Origin: an uncultured SAR116 cluster alpha proteobacterium | GTDB taxonomy: Bacteria > Pseudomonadota > Alphaproteobacteria > Puniceispirillales > Puniceispirillaceae | Direction: 5' to 3' | Assembly (NCBI GenBank): GCA_902520885.1 | Contig: CABYPW010000005.1 | Location: forward strand, 103,298-138,117 | DNA length: 34,820 nucleotides | Part shown: positions 1-9,440 of the stretch, piece by piece | Layout of the letters: every line of letters starts with the position of its first letter | Position numbering within the stretch: position 1 is the first letter of the stretch | The notes under the pieces: model-generated | Told to the model about the DNA's origin: nothing | The model's database searches: none | The model's input: the letters and a program-made list of their open reading frames with translations, nothing else | Program-made: the position numbers and the translations under genes

Positions 1-34
1 TGCTCTTGCACTACAAACGAAAATACCAAAATAA
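1..34 (+). CDS. C-terminal tail of a BolA-family protein (partial)
   Basis: The first bases read in frame as ALALQTKIPK followed by TAA at 32-34. This resembles the usual C-terminal end of alphaproteobacterial BolA proteins (a HALALQ-type ending). Everything before it lies outside the window. BolA proteins bind CGFS glutaredoxins and take part in iron-sulfur cluster handling, and in alphaproteobacteria the two genes are often adjacent. The CGFS glutaredoxin that starts 31 bases later supports the call. The identification rests on ten residues plus context, so it is an inference. Confidence 0.5.
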   Translation, partial: ALALQTKIPK

Positions 35-65
35 GAAACTTATGATAAGAAAGTGAGAATTAAAA

Positions 66-410
66 ATGAGAACACTTGACCCTGATATATCAGAACGAAT
101 CAAGTCAGAAATAAATAGCCAAGATGTTGTTCTATTCATGAAAGGTACACCTGTAATGCCACAATGTGGATTTTCAGCAGCTGTTGTAGGAGTTTTGAGT
201 CACATCGGTGTGAAATTTAGAGGAGTAAATGTTCTTGAAGATGAACAAATTAGAGAAGGAATTAAGGCTTACTCAGACTGGCCAACTATTCCTCAACTTT
301 ATGTTAAAGGTGAATTCATGGGCGGCTGTGATATTGTAAGGGAAATGTACGAGACCGGTGAATTATTAGAGATGTTAAATACCCACGGGATTAATGTATC
401 ACCACAATAA
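66..410 (+). CDS. grxD: Monothiol glutaredoxin, Grx4/GrxD family
   Basis: A 114-residue cytosolic protein of normal length for the family. The active-site motif CGFS follows the conserved KGTPVMPQ segment at about residues 27-34. The later WPTIPQLYVKGEFMGGCD stretch is the glutathione and cluster-binding part of the thioredoxin fold. Monothiol glutaredoxins carry [2Fe-2S] clusters bridged by glutathione and pass them on with BolA partners; the tail just upstream looks like BolA, so the two probably form an operon. The ATG is preceded by a weak GTGAGAA ribosome-binding region. Nothing is truncated or unusual. Confidence 0.95.
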   Translation: MRTLDPDISERIKSEINSQDVVLFMKGTPVMPQCGFSAAVVGVLSHIGVKFRGVNVLEDEQIREGIKAYSDWPTIPQLYVKGEFMGGCDIVREMYETGELLEMLNTHGINVSPQ

Positions 411-437
411 TGTTCTAAAAATATGAATTAAATAAAA

Positions 438-461
438 AAGGCACCGTGTTAAAAGCGCCTT
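438..461 (-). terminator. Rho-independent terminator of rpsD
   Basis: Read on the minus strand, AAGGCGC and GTGCCTT form a 7-bp stem (one G-U pair) with a 10-base loop, followed directly by a T-rich tract. It sits about 20 bases after the rpsD stop codon. On the plus strand the hairpin lacks a T tract, so it mainly serves rpsD, although it may also slow transcription leaving grxD. Confidence 0.75.
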
Positions 462-483
462 GTTATAAATATAAAGTTGTTTA

Positions 484-1113
484 CTATCGGGAATAATATT
501 CAACAACCAAATTTGGTTCCATCATAACTGGATATGGTACCTCATCAAAAGCTGGTACTCTAATATATTTTGCGGAACGCTTATCATGATCCACTTCTAA
601 ATATTCAGGAACCTCACGTTCATTTGATGCCATAGCCTCGAGAATAGGTGGTATATCCTTCACTTTTTCTTTAATCTGAATTTCATCTCCCACACGAAGC
701 ATGACAGAGCCAATGTTGCAACGCTTTCCATTGAGAAACACATGCCCATGATTTATGAACTGTCGTGCTGCAAACACTGTGGGTGCGAGTTTAGAACGAT
801 AAAGAACGGCATCAAAACGAGATTCTAATATTCCTATCAAATTCTCACCAGTATCCCCCTTACGTCTTGCTGCCTCAATATAATATTTCTTAAATTGCTT
901 TTCACCAATATTACCATAATAACCCTTTAATTTTTGCTTAGCCATCAACTGGGTACCATAATCAGTTGGCTTTTTTCTTCGCTGACCATGCTGACCAGGA
1001 GCATAAGAGCGAGCATTCAACGGAGATTTTGTTCGCCCCCAGATATTTACGCCCATTCGACGATCTATTTTATGCTTAGAGTTACGGCGCTTATGTTCGA
1101 CTTTTGGAGCCAT
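484..1113 (-). CDS. rpsD: 30S ribosomal protein S4
   Basis: A 209-residue protein matching bacterial uS4. Visible marks are the basic N-terminal [15 protein letters not shown] segment, the [19 protein letters not shown] block, and the S4 RNA-binding domain (about residues 97-160, with [20 protein letters not shown] and [12 protein letters not shown]). S4 binds 16S rRNA early in small-subunit assembly and in many bacteria represses its own mRNA. The frame is open further upstream, to 1188, but the ATG at 1113 has AAAGGA seven bases before it and gives the normal S4 N terminus, so this start is chosen. A terminator follows the stop. Confidence 0.97.
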   Translation of the reverse strand: MAPKVEHKRRNSKHKIDRRMGVNIWGRTKSPLNARSYAPGQHGQRRKKPTDYGTQLMAKQKLKGYYGNIGEKQFKKYYIEAARRKGDTGENLIGILESRFDAVLYRSKLAPTVFAARQFINHGHVFLNGKRCNIGSVMLRVGDEIQIKEKVKDIPPILEAMASNEREVPEYLEVDHDKRSAKYIRVPAFDEVPYPVMMEPNLVVEYYSR

Positions 1114-1250
1114 TTTATTTTCCTTTAATTTATTTGTCCCGGTATTGCTTTTTATTGTAAGCCGGGATGCTACCGAGTTCGCACACATCCAACATTCCCA
1201 GGAATAGAGGAGTGAATACCCAAATCATTCTAGTACGTCAAGAAAATAAG

Positions 1251-2096
1251 CTATTTCTGCTTACTAAATAATGTCAAAATTCCGTGCCACGTCAAAAGCT
1301 CCTGTTTTGTAAAACAAGCCTTAATAAAAAAGTTCTTCAAGTTGCGTTTTACCGTGGGTGCTTTTTCTTGAGCTGAAAAGAAACCTTTATTTTCAAGAAG
1401 CATCTCAAATCTATCAAAAAAATACTTTTGCTCTTCAATAGTAGCAGCAGACTTTAGATTTTTCTGTTTAACTTTTTCCAACATAGCTTGCGGAAATACC
1501 TCTTCTTGAGTTTCGTTTATAGCCTCAGGAGAAGCGGCAATCATCACAAATTCCCAACACATTATCATCACAGCTTGAGCAAGATTTAATGAATTGCTAT
1601 CAGGATTTAAATTTGCTTCTACTATAAAATCAGCAAAAACAATTTCATCATTGGTCAGCCCCATCCTCTCTGAACCAAATAAATAAGCAGCTTTAAATGT
1701 GTTTCCATTCGCTTGAGGTGGATATTTTTGCATATTTCCGTCAAAAGGGAGGTCTCTTAGAGTGTAGTCAACGCATTTTTGAGCTGCCATTCTTGGATTG
1801 ATAACTGTTTTTTTTAGCTCTCTGGGCCTCGCAGTAGTGGCAAATAGGTGTGTGATGTCAAAGCAGGAAGAAGCAAGGTCCTTATATACAGTGGTGGTCT
1901 TTAGGATATCTGCAGCATGTGTTGCCATAGGTTCAGCATCAGAATTAGGCCATCCGTCACGCGGATTTATAAGCCTTAGGTCAGTAAAGCCACAATTTTT
2001 CATTGCTCTCGCTGAGGCGCCGATATTCTCGCCTAATTGAGGATTAGATAAAATTATAACTGGAGGCACGAGCGACAAAAACGGCGATTTATTCAT
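1251..2096 (-). CDS. trmJ: tRNA (cytidine/uridine-2'-O-)-methyltransferase, TrmJ-like SPOUT enzyme
   Basis: A 281-residue protein of the SpoU/SPOUT class. The N-terminal PPVIILSNPQLGENIGASAR segment, the YLFGSERMGLTNDE block and the NSLNLAQAV motif are the three SpoU motifs that build the knotted S-adenosylmethionine site. In TrmJ enzymes these act on ribose 32 of the tRNA anticodon loop. The C-terminal 80 residues resemble the TrmJ extension rather than TrmH. It lies between cimA (63-base gap) and rpsD, all on the minus strand. Family assignment is firm. TrmJ over other SPOUT members is likely from the length and the NPDSNSLNLAQ form of motif 3. Confidence 0.85.
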   Translation of the reverse strand: MNKSPFLSLVPPVIILSNPQLGENIGASARAMKNCGFTDLRLINPRDGWPNSDAEPMATHAADILKTTTVYKDLASSCFDITHLFATTARPRELKKTVINPRMAAQKCVDYTLRDLPFDGNMQKYPPQANGNTFKAAYLFGSERMGLTNDEIVFADFIVEANLNPDSNSLNLAQAVMIMCWEFVMIAASPEAINETQEEVFPQAMLEKVKQKNLKSAATIEEQKYFFDRFEMLLENKGFFSAQEKAPTVKRNLKNFFIKACFTKQELLTWHGILTLFSKQK

Positions 2097-2159
2097 TATC
2101 AGCTTTCAAGTTAAAATAGATGTTTCAGTCAATCTAAAAACGCAAACTTTAGGACTGTT

Positions 2160-3770
2160 TTAGATTGAGGCATGGTTTGCACCGTCATTCATTAATTTCC
2201 ATACCATTCCATCTGATAAAGCCATAACAGATGCATCAATAATGTTAGCAGAAACACCAACCGTTCTCCAGATTATTTCATTTTTATCCTTAAACTCAAT
2301 TAAAACACGGGTAACTGCTCCGGTTCCTTTATGCCCCTCATGTGGTTCAAGAATTCTAACCTTAAAATCAATAAGGTCAACATCACCAAGTGAAGGATAG
2401 AACTGAATTAATGCTTTACGGATAGCCTTATCAATAGCATGGACGGGTCCATTTCCATATTCAACTTCATACTGCGTATGAGAACCAATCGTGATAGCTG
2501 CAGTTGCCTCAGATTCAACAACCAATTCACCTTTTGCATTAAATCGCCTTTCATCAGTGACCCTAAAACGACCAATCGAAAAATAGTCTGGAACTTGACC
2601 TAATGCCTTTCTAGCAAGTAACTCGAAACTAGCTTCAGCAGAATCAAAAGACCAACCATTATACTCTTTTTCTTTAATGTCTCTAATAAGCTTTTCTATC
2701 CTGATGTCATCTGCAGGAATTTCAATACCAACCTCTGAAAAGCGCGCTAGTACATTTGATCTTCCTATTTGATCAGAAATAACAAATGAACGCTCGTTTC
2801 CTACTGTCTCAGGAGGAATATGCTCGTAGGTTCTAGGGTCTTTTTGAGCTGCTGAGGCGTGAAGCCCTCCTTTATGTGCGAATGCAGCTGAGCCTACATA
2901 TGGAGCATGTGAGTTAGGAACCAGATTGAGCCTATCATCTACCATTCGAGACAAGCTCAATAGTTTTGAAATCTTTTCCTTTGGAATAGAGGTCTTATAA
3001 CCAAGTTTTAACATCAATGTTGGGATAAGCGTTATAAGGTCTGCATTTCCACAGCGCTCTCCAAGGCCATTAATTGTTCCTTGCACTTGTCTTGCGCCCG
3101 CCTTAATTGCAGCTATGCTGTTTGCAACCGCCAGCCCAATATCATTATGACAATGAATCCCAATATTTGCTTGAGGTAAGAATAATTTCGTCTTAGAGAC
3201 AATTTCAAACACATCATCTGTCAACGTGCCGCCATTTGTATCACACAAGATTATCCAGCGCGCACCGCCGTCAAAAGCAGCTTTTACACATTCCAAAGCA
3301 AAATCAGAGTTTGCTTTGAATCCATCAAAATAATGCTCACAGTCAAACATTGGCTCTTTACCCCGAGCACTTGCTGCTTGAAGCGACTCCTTTATCATTC
3401 TTAAATTTTCATCCATTGAGATGTTTAAAGCGGTGTTTACATGAAAGTCCCATGTTTTTCCAACCAAACAAGTTGCATCCGTCTGCGCATTAATTATTGC
3501 ATTGAAGCCAGGGTCATTTTCGGTTGATCTACCACCCCTTCTTGTCATACCAAAGGCGACTAAGGAAGATTTTTTTAATATTGGTGGCTTTTCAAAAAAC
3601 TGATCATCTGTTGGGTTTGCCCCTGGCCATCCTGCCTCCACATAGTCAATACCAAACTCATCTAATGCCTGACTAATTGCAATTTTATCTGAAACACTAA
3701 AATCAACGCCTCTTGTCTGACCACCATCACGAAGCGTAGTATCAAAAAGCCAGATGTGTTTGTCACTCAT
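2160..3770 (-). CDS. cimA: (R)-citramalate synthase
   Basis: A HMGL/LeuA-type enzyme that condenses pyruvate with acetyl-CoA to citramalate, the entry to threonine-independent isoleucine synthesis. The TIM-barrel begins with WLFDTTLRDGGQTRG (metal-binding Asp and catalytic Arg), and GIHCHNDIGLAVANS supplies the metal-binding histidines. HKGGLHASA follows, and the C-terminal 150 residues form the LeuA-type allosteric domain. A length near 535 fits CimA better than 2-isopropylmalate synthase variants. Three in-frame starts are possible (TTG 3791, ATG 3779, ATG 3770). The last puts the conserved DTTLRDG closest to the N terminus and is chosen with modest certainty. It follows cysS by about 90 bases. 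Confidence 0.9.
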   Translation of the reverse strand: MSDKHIWLFDTTLRDGGQTRGVDFSVSDKIAISQALDEFGIDYVEAGWPGANPTDDQFFEKPPILKKSSLVAFGMTRRGGRSTENDPGFNAIINAQTDATCLVGKTWDFHVNTALNISMDENLRMIKESLQAASARGKEPMFDCEHYFDGFKANSDFALECVKAAFDGGARWIILCDTNGGTLTDDVFEIVSKTKLFLPQANIGIHCHNDIGLAVANSIAAIKAGARQVQGTINGLGERCGNADLITLIPTLMLKLGYKTSIPKEKISKLLSLSRMVDDRLNLVPNSHAPYVGSAAFAHKGGLHASAAQKDPRTYEHIPPETVGNERSFVISDQIGRSNVLARFSEVGIEIPADDIRIEKLIRDIKEKEYNGWSFDSAEASFELLARKALGQVPDYFSIGRFRVTDERRFNAKGELVVESEATAAITIGSHTQYEVEYGNGPVHAIDKAIRKALIQFYPSLGDVDLIDFKVRILEPHEGHKGTGAVTRVLIEFKDKNEIIWRTVGVSANIIDASVMALSDGMVWKLMNDGANHASI

Positions 3771-3861
3771 TACATTCATCTTTCTTGTCAATCCAGAGAA
3801 CTGTCATAATAAATATAGTAACTCCTATCAAAAATCCTTACAAAACTGTAGTCTTTTCATT

Positions 3862-5211
3862 TTATTTCCTTCTCCAACTTGTACCGTCGGAATTATCAAA
3901 TAGCTCAATACCACTCGAAGCAAGCTTTTGCCTAATATCATCTGCTTTTAAAAAATCTTTATTGACACGAGCAATTCTGCGCTCTTCGATTTGTTGTTCA
4001 ATCTCTAGGCTAGATAGCTCATTTTTATGTGCTTCTGATTGAAACCATTCTTGCGATGAATATTTAAGAAGCCCTAGTAACTCTGTGCACGCCTTTATTT
4101 CACCTGCTACTTGTTTTTCACCTTTATTAAAGTCTCTGACTTTTTGATGCAGGAATGCAAGGGCCTTTGGAGTATTTAAGTCATCGTCTAGACTTTCAAT
4201 AAACTCAGATGGTGGTAATGATGGGCTCGCATCTCCCGCTACTCTATAAAGCCTATCCAATGCTAATTTGGACTCTGAAACCTGAACATCAGAATAATCA
4301 AGTGGCGCTCGATAATGAGCGGCCATCAATGCATATCGAATAGCTTCTCCCCGATGTTTAGTAAGTGCGTCCGACACGGTAGTAAAATTGCCTGCAGATT
4401 TAGACATTTTCTCACCATTTACAGTTACATATCCATTATGAACCCAATATCGTGCCATGTATTGGGTATTATGTGCACAACAGGATTGTGCAATTTCATT
4501 TTCATGATGAGGAAAAATCAAGTCTAGACCTCCAGCGTGGATATCAAATTCTTTACCTAAATATTTTTTTGCCATTGCAGAACATTCAATATGCCATCCC
4601 GGCCTTCCTCTCCCAAACGGACTATCCCAACCTGGTTGCTCTGGAGTTGATGGCTTCCATAAAACAAAATCAGCAGGATCTTTTTTATAGGGGGCAATAT
4701 CAACTCGGGCACCTGCTATCATTTCACGCAAGCTTCTACCTGATAGTTTACCGTATTCAGGCATTGTTAAAACAGAAAATAGCACGTGACCTGATATCTC
4801 ATAGGCATGATCGCGTGCAAGCAATGTTTCAATTATCTCTATCATATCAGAAATATGCTCAGTAGCTCTTGGTTCCACATCTGGAGAAGAAACATTTAGG
4901 GCCCTGCAGTCATCATGGAAATCATTAATAGTCGTTTCGCAGAGGCTATTGATAGACAACCCGAGTTCCAAAGCTCGTTTGTTTATCTTATCATCAACAT
5001 CAGTGATGTTTCTAACATAAGTTACGTCTTTATAATGGTAACGAAGCAATTTTACGAGTATATCAAAAAGGACAAGAGGTCTTGCATTGCCTACGTGTAT
5101 TCTGTCATAAACAGTGGGCCCGCAAGCATAAATTCCTACGTGATTTATGCTGAGAGGATTAAAGGGTTCTTTTTGTTTTGCAAGTGTATTGAAGAGACGC
5201 AAACCACTCAT
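3862..5211 (-). CDS. cysS: Cysteinyl-tRNA synthetase
   Basis: A 449-residue class I aminoacyl-tRNA synthetase that charges tRNA-Cys in the cytosol. It shows IYACGPTVYDRIHVGNARP near residue 27, carrying the first zinc cysteine and the HIGH-type HVGN motif, then GWHIECSAMA and FPHHENEIAQS with further zinc ligands. KMSKSAGNF is the KMSKS loop, and a helical anticodon-binding domain follows. Its ATG overlaps the gltX stop codon as ATGA, so the two are translationally coupled. Length and motifs are complete. Confidence 0.97.
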   Translation of the reverse strand: MSGLRLFNTLAKQKEPFNPLSINHVGIYACGPTVYDRIHVGNARPLVLFDILVKLLRYHYKDVTYVRNITDVDDKINKRALELGLSINSLCETTINDFHDDCRALNVSSPDVEPRATEHISDMIEIIETLLARDHAYEISGHVLFSVLTMPEYGKLSGRSLREMIAGARVDIAPYKKDPADFVLWKPSTPEQPGWDSPFGRGRPGWHIECSAMAKKYLGKEFDIHAGGLDLIFPHHENEIAQSCCAHNTQYMARYWVHNGYVTVNGEKMSKSAGNFTTVSDALTKHRGEAIRYALMAAHYRAPLDYSDVQVSESKLALDRLYRVAGDASPSLPPSEFIESLDDDLNTPKALAFLHQKVRDFNKGEKQVAGEIKACTELLGLLKYSSQEWFQSEAHKNELSSLEIEQQIEERRIARVNKDFLKADDIRQKLASSGIELFDNSDGTSWRRK

Positions 5212-6551
5212 GCCGTTATTCCCGATAAACGTTTTCGAACGCGTTCCCGACCCATATACTTAAGCAGATTTTTTACCTCGGGTCCTTGTGTTTTACCTGT
5301 TAAAGCTAGCCTAAGGGGGTGAAATAAAGATTTACCCTTTTTACCAGATTTCTCTGATACCAACGCAACCCAGCTATTCCAGGTTTCTGCCGTCAATTCG
5401 CCTTCTGGCATACTCTCAATAGCCAATTGACATAATTCAGGATCCTCGATTATGGGTTTTATTTCACTGTGACATAATTGCCACCAAAACTTAATATCAG
5501 AAAAATAAAAAATATTTCCTTTAATAGCTTCCCAAAATGCCTCATCAATTTCAGGAACACCTTCTAGACGAAATCTATCACTAAGCTCATTAAAAGTTAA
5601 AAGCTGAAGTGTTTTTGCATTGATTAAACTAAGTTCTGATGGATCAAATTTCGCGGTTGAGCGACTAAACTTTTTTATTGAGAATTGTTCTATAATTTCA
5701 TCAAATATCGAAAACGCTTCAATTGGGTCAGATGTACCAATTCTCGCTAATAGAGCAGCAATTGCTAGTGGCTCAAATCCCTCTTCACGCAACTGTCCTA
5801 TGGAGAGACTACCTAGTCTTTTTGATAAACCCTCCCCCTCTGCTCCAGCTAATAAGGCCATATGTCCTAAGTCTGGCGACTTTGCTCCTAATGCTTCAAA
5901 AAGTTGGATTTGAGCCGCAGAGTTTGTAACATGATCTTCACCTCTTAAAATTGTTGTAATACCATGATCAATATCATCCACAACTGAGGCAAGTGTGTAA
6001 ATTACTCTCCCATCAGCCCGAAGTAGTACAGGGTCAGAGAGGCTTGACATATGAATGCTTGACTCACCCTTAACAAGATCCACCCATTTTACCTCCTCAT
6101 TATTAAGTAAAAATCGATAATGAGGCATAATATTTTGTTCTTTATAAGCTTTTTTTTGGGCTTCCGTTAAGCGAAGAGCCGCTCGATCATAAATAGGAGG
6201 CTTGCCAGACATTAAAAGTGCTTTTCTTTTTAAACCTAACTCTTCTTGCGTTTCATAACATGGATAAGCGCGACCATTTTGAATAAGCCTTTCTAAGGCC
6301 TTATTATAAATGTCTAATCTTTCCGATTGTCTGTCTTCACTTTCCCATTTGATGCCAAGCCATTTCAAGTCATCCCTAATTGACTCTTCAAACTTTAATG
6401 ATGAGCGCTGTTTGTCCGTATCGTCAATTCTGAGCATGAAATGACCACCAGCTTTTTTTGCATAAAGAAAATTAACCAACGCTGTTCTAAGATTTCCTAC
6501 ATGCAAATGTCCTGTTGGACTTGGCGCAAATCTAACCTTTGGCAATGTCAT
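5208..6551 (-). CDS. gltX: Glutamyl-tRNA synthetase
   Basis: A 447-residue class I synthetase. RFAPSPTGHLHVGNLRTAL at the N terminus holds the HIGH-type motif, LSKRLGSLSI is the KMSKS-like loop, and LRGEDHVTNSAAQIQL is typical of GluRS. The C-terminal anticodon-binding region is present. Many alphaproteobacteria carry two GltX copies that divide labour between tRNA-Glu and misacylated tRNA-Gln. Only one is visible here and the sequence does not show which type it is. It ends in an ATGA overlap with cysS and begins 9 bases after the nadE stop, so it belongs to the same transcription unit. Confidence 0.95.
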   Translation of the reverse strand: MTLPKVRFAPSPTGHLHVGNLRTALVNFLYAKKAGGHFMLRIDDTDKQRSSLKFEESIRDDLKWLGIKWESEDRQSERLDIYNKALERLIQNGRAYPCYETQEELGLKRKALLMSGKPPIYDRAALRLTEAQKKAYKEQNIMPHYRFLLNNEEVKWVDLVKGESSIHMSSLSDPVLLRADGRVIYTLASVVDDIDHGITTILRGEDHVTNSAAQIQLFEALGAKSPDLGHMALLAGAEGEGLSKRLGSLSIGQLREEGFEPLAIAALLARIGTSDPIEAFSIFDEIIEQFSIKKFSRSTAKFDPSELSLINAKTLQLLTFNELSDRFRLEGVPEIDEAFWEAIKGNIFYFSDIKFWWQLCHSEIKPIIEDPELCQLAIESMPEGELTAETWNSWVALVSEKSGKKGKSLFHPLRLALTGKTQGPEVKNLLKYMGRERVRKRLSGITA

Positions 6552-6560
6552 ATGTGCATC

Positions 6561-8249
6561 CTACCTATTATGATATGCAGGCCTAAAACCCGAAGTTAGA
6601 GGCAATCTTCTATCTCTGCCAAATGCCCTAGTAGTAATTTTAGGACCTGGTGCCGCTTGAAAGCGTTTGTATTCAGCTCTAAACAATAATTGACTAGCTT
6701 TTTCAACAACTTCCCTGTCAAATCCTCTTGATATAATCGTTTTTATGTCCGCCATTTCTTCTGTTAAAGCAACAAGAATAGGATCTAGTACGTCATATTC
6801 TGGAAGACTATCCGTGTCTTGCTGATCTGGCCTTAATTCTGCTGATGGTGGTCTGGTGATTATACGCTCCGGTATAATTCTATCTTTTTTGATAGGTGAT
6901 AATCGCGGTACATTATTATTACGCCATTTGCAAAGTTCAAATACGGTTGTTTTCCAAACATCTTTAATTGGTGCATACCCACCACACATATCCCCATATA
7001 ACGTTGCATAACCAGCAGCATATTCAGATTTATTACCAGTAGCTAATACCATCGAACCAAACTTATTAGAATAGGCCATTAGAGTTAGTCCGCGAAGTCT
7101 AGATTGAATATTCTCTTCTGCTATACCAGCATCTGTATTTTTAAAATAAGGCTCTAACATAATGTTAAATTGCGACATCGCTTCAGCTATTGAAATGGTT
7201 TTATAGCTAATACCTAGGTTATCTGCGAGTAATTCTGCATCGTTAAGGCTAATATCTGCTGTGTACTCAGAAGGCATCATAATCGTATCAACTTTATCAG
7301 CACCAAGAGCATCAGCCGCCAGTACAGCGACAAGCGCAGAGTCAATTCCACCTGAAAGGCCTAAGACAACACCAGGAAAATTATTCTTTTCAACATAATC
7401 CTTAATTCCGATCATCAGAGCATTATAGCAAGAGGCAATACCTTCTTCTGGTTTGTGAATCTGGCCCATCATTCTTACTCCCGAAGGCTTGACCTCTACT
7501 GAAACTATAGACACTGTTTCTGAAAAACTTGGAAGATGGGCCGTAAGCTCACCACCTAGATTTAGGGCAAAAGAATTACCGTCAAAAACTACTTCATCCT
7601 GTCCACCTACCATATTCAAGTAGATTATTGGCAAATTTGTCTCGCCCATTCTGGCGATTGCCGTTGCCATTCTTTTATCTTGTTTGCCAATTTCAAATGG
7701 GCTTGCATTTAATGAAATAATTAACTGTGCACCAGCCTCCTGCAATGTCTCACAAATATCAGGGGTCCAAATATCCTCGCAAATTGCTAGACCAAGACGC
7801 CAACCCCTCAGAGAAATCGGGCCTGCACCATACCCTGACTTGAAATTACGTTTTTCATCAAAAACACCATAATTTGGCAAGTTAATTTTGTCGTAATGAT
7901 GAATTATTTTTCCGTCATCTAATACGAAAAGAGAATTAAACAGATTACCGTCGTTCTTTCTGGGTGCACCAACAATAATTGCAGGCTTACCGTCATTTGT
8001 AAGTTTTGCTAGTTCATTCAATGAAACTTCAATCTCTGCAATAAAATCATCACGATACACCAAATCATCACATGGATATCCCGCAAGGAACATTTCTGGA
8101 GTAATAATAACATCAGCACCCATTTTATTAGCTTTTTTATGCGCTAAGATTAGTTTTTTAGTATTTGATTGTACGTTACCAAGATGCGGATTAAGTTGTG
8201 CCAGTGCAATAGAAAGCTTCTCCATTTCTTTGATGTTATCTGATGTCAT
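6561..8249 (-). CDS. nadE: Glutamine-dependent NAD+ synthetase
   Basis: A 562-residue two-domain enzyme that amidates nicotinate adenine dinucleotide to NAD+. The N-terminal nitrilase-like glutaminase domain (about residues 12-270) shows a Glu in ITPEMFLAGYPC, a Lys in YDKINLPNYG and a Cys in LAICEDIW, its catalytic triad. The C-terminal ammonia-dependent synthase domain carries the ATP-binding VLGLSGGIDSALVA and later ATGNKSEYAAGYATLYGD. Its start overlaps the stop of the nicotinate phosphoribosyltransferase gene (ATGA). The two therefore form a nicotinate-salvage pair, an inference from adjacency and known pathway steps. Confidence 0.96.
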   Translation of the reverse strand: MTSDNIKEMEKLSIALAQLNPHLGNVQSNTKKLILAHKKANKMGADVIITPEMFLAGYPCDDLVYRDDFIAEIEVSLNELAKLTNDGKPAIIVGAPRKNDGNLFNSLFVLDDGKIIHHYDKINLPNYGVFDEKRNFKSGYGAGPISLRGWRLGLAICEDIWTPDICETLQEAGAQLIISLNASPFEIGKQDKRMATAIARMGETNLPIIYLNMVGGQDEVVFDGNSFALNLGGELTAHLPSFSETVSIVSVEVKPSGVRMMGQIHKPEEGIASCYNALMIGIKDYVEKNNFPGVVLGLSGGIDSALVAVLAADALGADKVDTIMMPSEYTADISLNDAELLADNLGISYKTISIAEAMSQFNIMLEPYFKNTDAGIAEENIQSRLRGLTLMAYSNKFGSMVLATGNKSEYAAGYATLYGDMCGGYAPIKDVWKTTVFELCKWRNNNVPRLSPIKKDRIIPERIITRPPSAELRPDQQDTDSLPEYDVLDPILVALTEEMADIKTIISRGFDREVVEKASQLLFRAEYKRFQAAPGPKITTRAFGRDRRLPLTSGFRPAYHNR

Positions 8250-9406
8250 ATCTTCCCGCCTTTATCAGAAGCAGATTTGTTTCTAGAAAATAGGAACTCT
8301 CGTCCAATTTTGACTTGATATAAACCATTATAAGAGATGATATCCGCAGTAGCGTATGTGTCTGACCAGTTAGAAGGCAAATAAGAACCCGTACCTATAA
8401 TATCTACCGGTGCCTTTGCCAATGAGAACACACGGCATTTATCAGGGCTAAATCCACTGGAGGCGATAATTTTTACCTTATGAAAACCAGCTTTATTCAA
8501 CTGTTCACGCATATACCAAATGGCAGCAGCTGAAACGCCCGTTCCCATTAAATACTTCAGCTCTTGTTCAGTTCTGTATCCACGAATAGCATTAGGTATA
8601 TTTCTATCTAAAACAGCGTATGATTCTTGTGTATCTAAACCTTGCACAAATCTTCCACCATGTGTGTCAATCCTAACACCCAACTGCCCTGAATCCACTA
8701 GTTCTGGAAATTCAGTTGCAACTTCTATGGCATCATCAATTTCATTTCCGTAATAATCCACAAGCACGGTTAAAGCACGTTCTGGAAAGGTTTTGTGAAA
8801 AAGCTTTGCTGCCTTAAGTGTACTCCCAGCATACCCGATCAGCGCGTGAGGCATAGTTCCTATTCCATACGTCATGCCAAAATGATGTGCAGTCGCATCA
8901 GTTGCGCAACCAATAAATCCTTTAGCTCCGTTTTTCGAAATTGCTTTTTTTGAACCAACAGATGCGCCATATGCCATTAATTCTGCCATCTCTGTTCCAG
9001 CGCAATGACGCGCATCCATGGCTATGAAACCCACTTGAGGAAGTTCCATTGACATATGATAGGCATTATAAGCAGCGACACAGGCTGCGCCTAATTTTTG
9101 TAAAAATATAGTCTCTAAATCTACTAGCGCAACCATGCTCCCGGAAATATAAAACATCGGTTCTCCAGCACCAACCCAAGCGCCCTCCTTAAAAAGGGTC
9201 TCTATTTTTACAGCTACGCCACGCTCTTCTGTCATTTTATAAAGCCAGTCTATTGCCATTTTTGAAGCAAGCGTCACTGGCCTTCGCATAAATACAGCAT
9301 AGGTTACTTCTATATCCCCATGCTCCTGCAATATTTTTCGCGTTAGGTTGAAATAACTATCAGTATAAAGCGGGTGTGATTGACTATCTGGCCACATTTT
9401 GGTCAC
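8246..9406 (-). CDS. pncB: Nicotinate phosphoribosyltransferase
   Basis: A 386-residue protein of the NAPRTase family, which makes nicotinate mononucleotide from nicotinate and PRPP. Supporting segments are YAVFMRRPVTLASKMAIDWL near the N terminus, the central GTEMAELMAYGASVGSKKA and ATDATAHHFGMTYGIGTMPH, and the phosphate-binding region around IIASSGFSPDKC and VDIIGTGSYLP. The GTG at 9406 is preferred over the ATG at 9397 because GGGGA lies nine bases before it. It is directly coupled to nadE. The alternative is a close paralogue such as nicotinamide phosphoribosyltransferase, which is less likely next to a glutaminase-type nadE. Confidence 0.88.
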   Translation of the reverse strand: MTKMWPDSQSHPLYTDSYFNLTRKILQEHGDIEVTYAVFMRRPVTLASKMAIDWLYKMTEERGVAVKIETLFKEGAWVGAGEPMFYISGSMVALVDLETIFLQKLGAACVAAYNAYHMSMELPQVGFIAMDARHCAGTEMAELMAYGASVGSKKAISKNGAKGFIGCATDATAHHFGMTYGIGTMPHALIGYAGSTLKAAKLFHKTFPERALTVLVDYYGNEIDDAIEVATEFPELVDSGQLGVRIDTHGGRFVQGLDTQESYAVLDRNIPNAIRGYRTEQELKYLMGTGVSAAAIWYMREQLNKAGFHKVKIIASSGFSPDKCRVFSLAKAPVDIIGTGSYLPSNWSDTYATADIISYNGLYQVKIGREFLFSRNKSASDKGGKI

Positions 9407-9440
9407 TGTTCTGGTTCCCCATCATTTACTAGAAAAACAG

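Noticed and set aside
934-1188. Plus-strand frame and N-terminal extension over the rpsD start.
   Set aside because: The plus frame is antisense to rpsD, and the extension precedes a well-placed ribosome-binding site and the normal S4 start.
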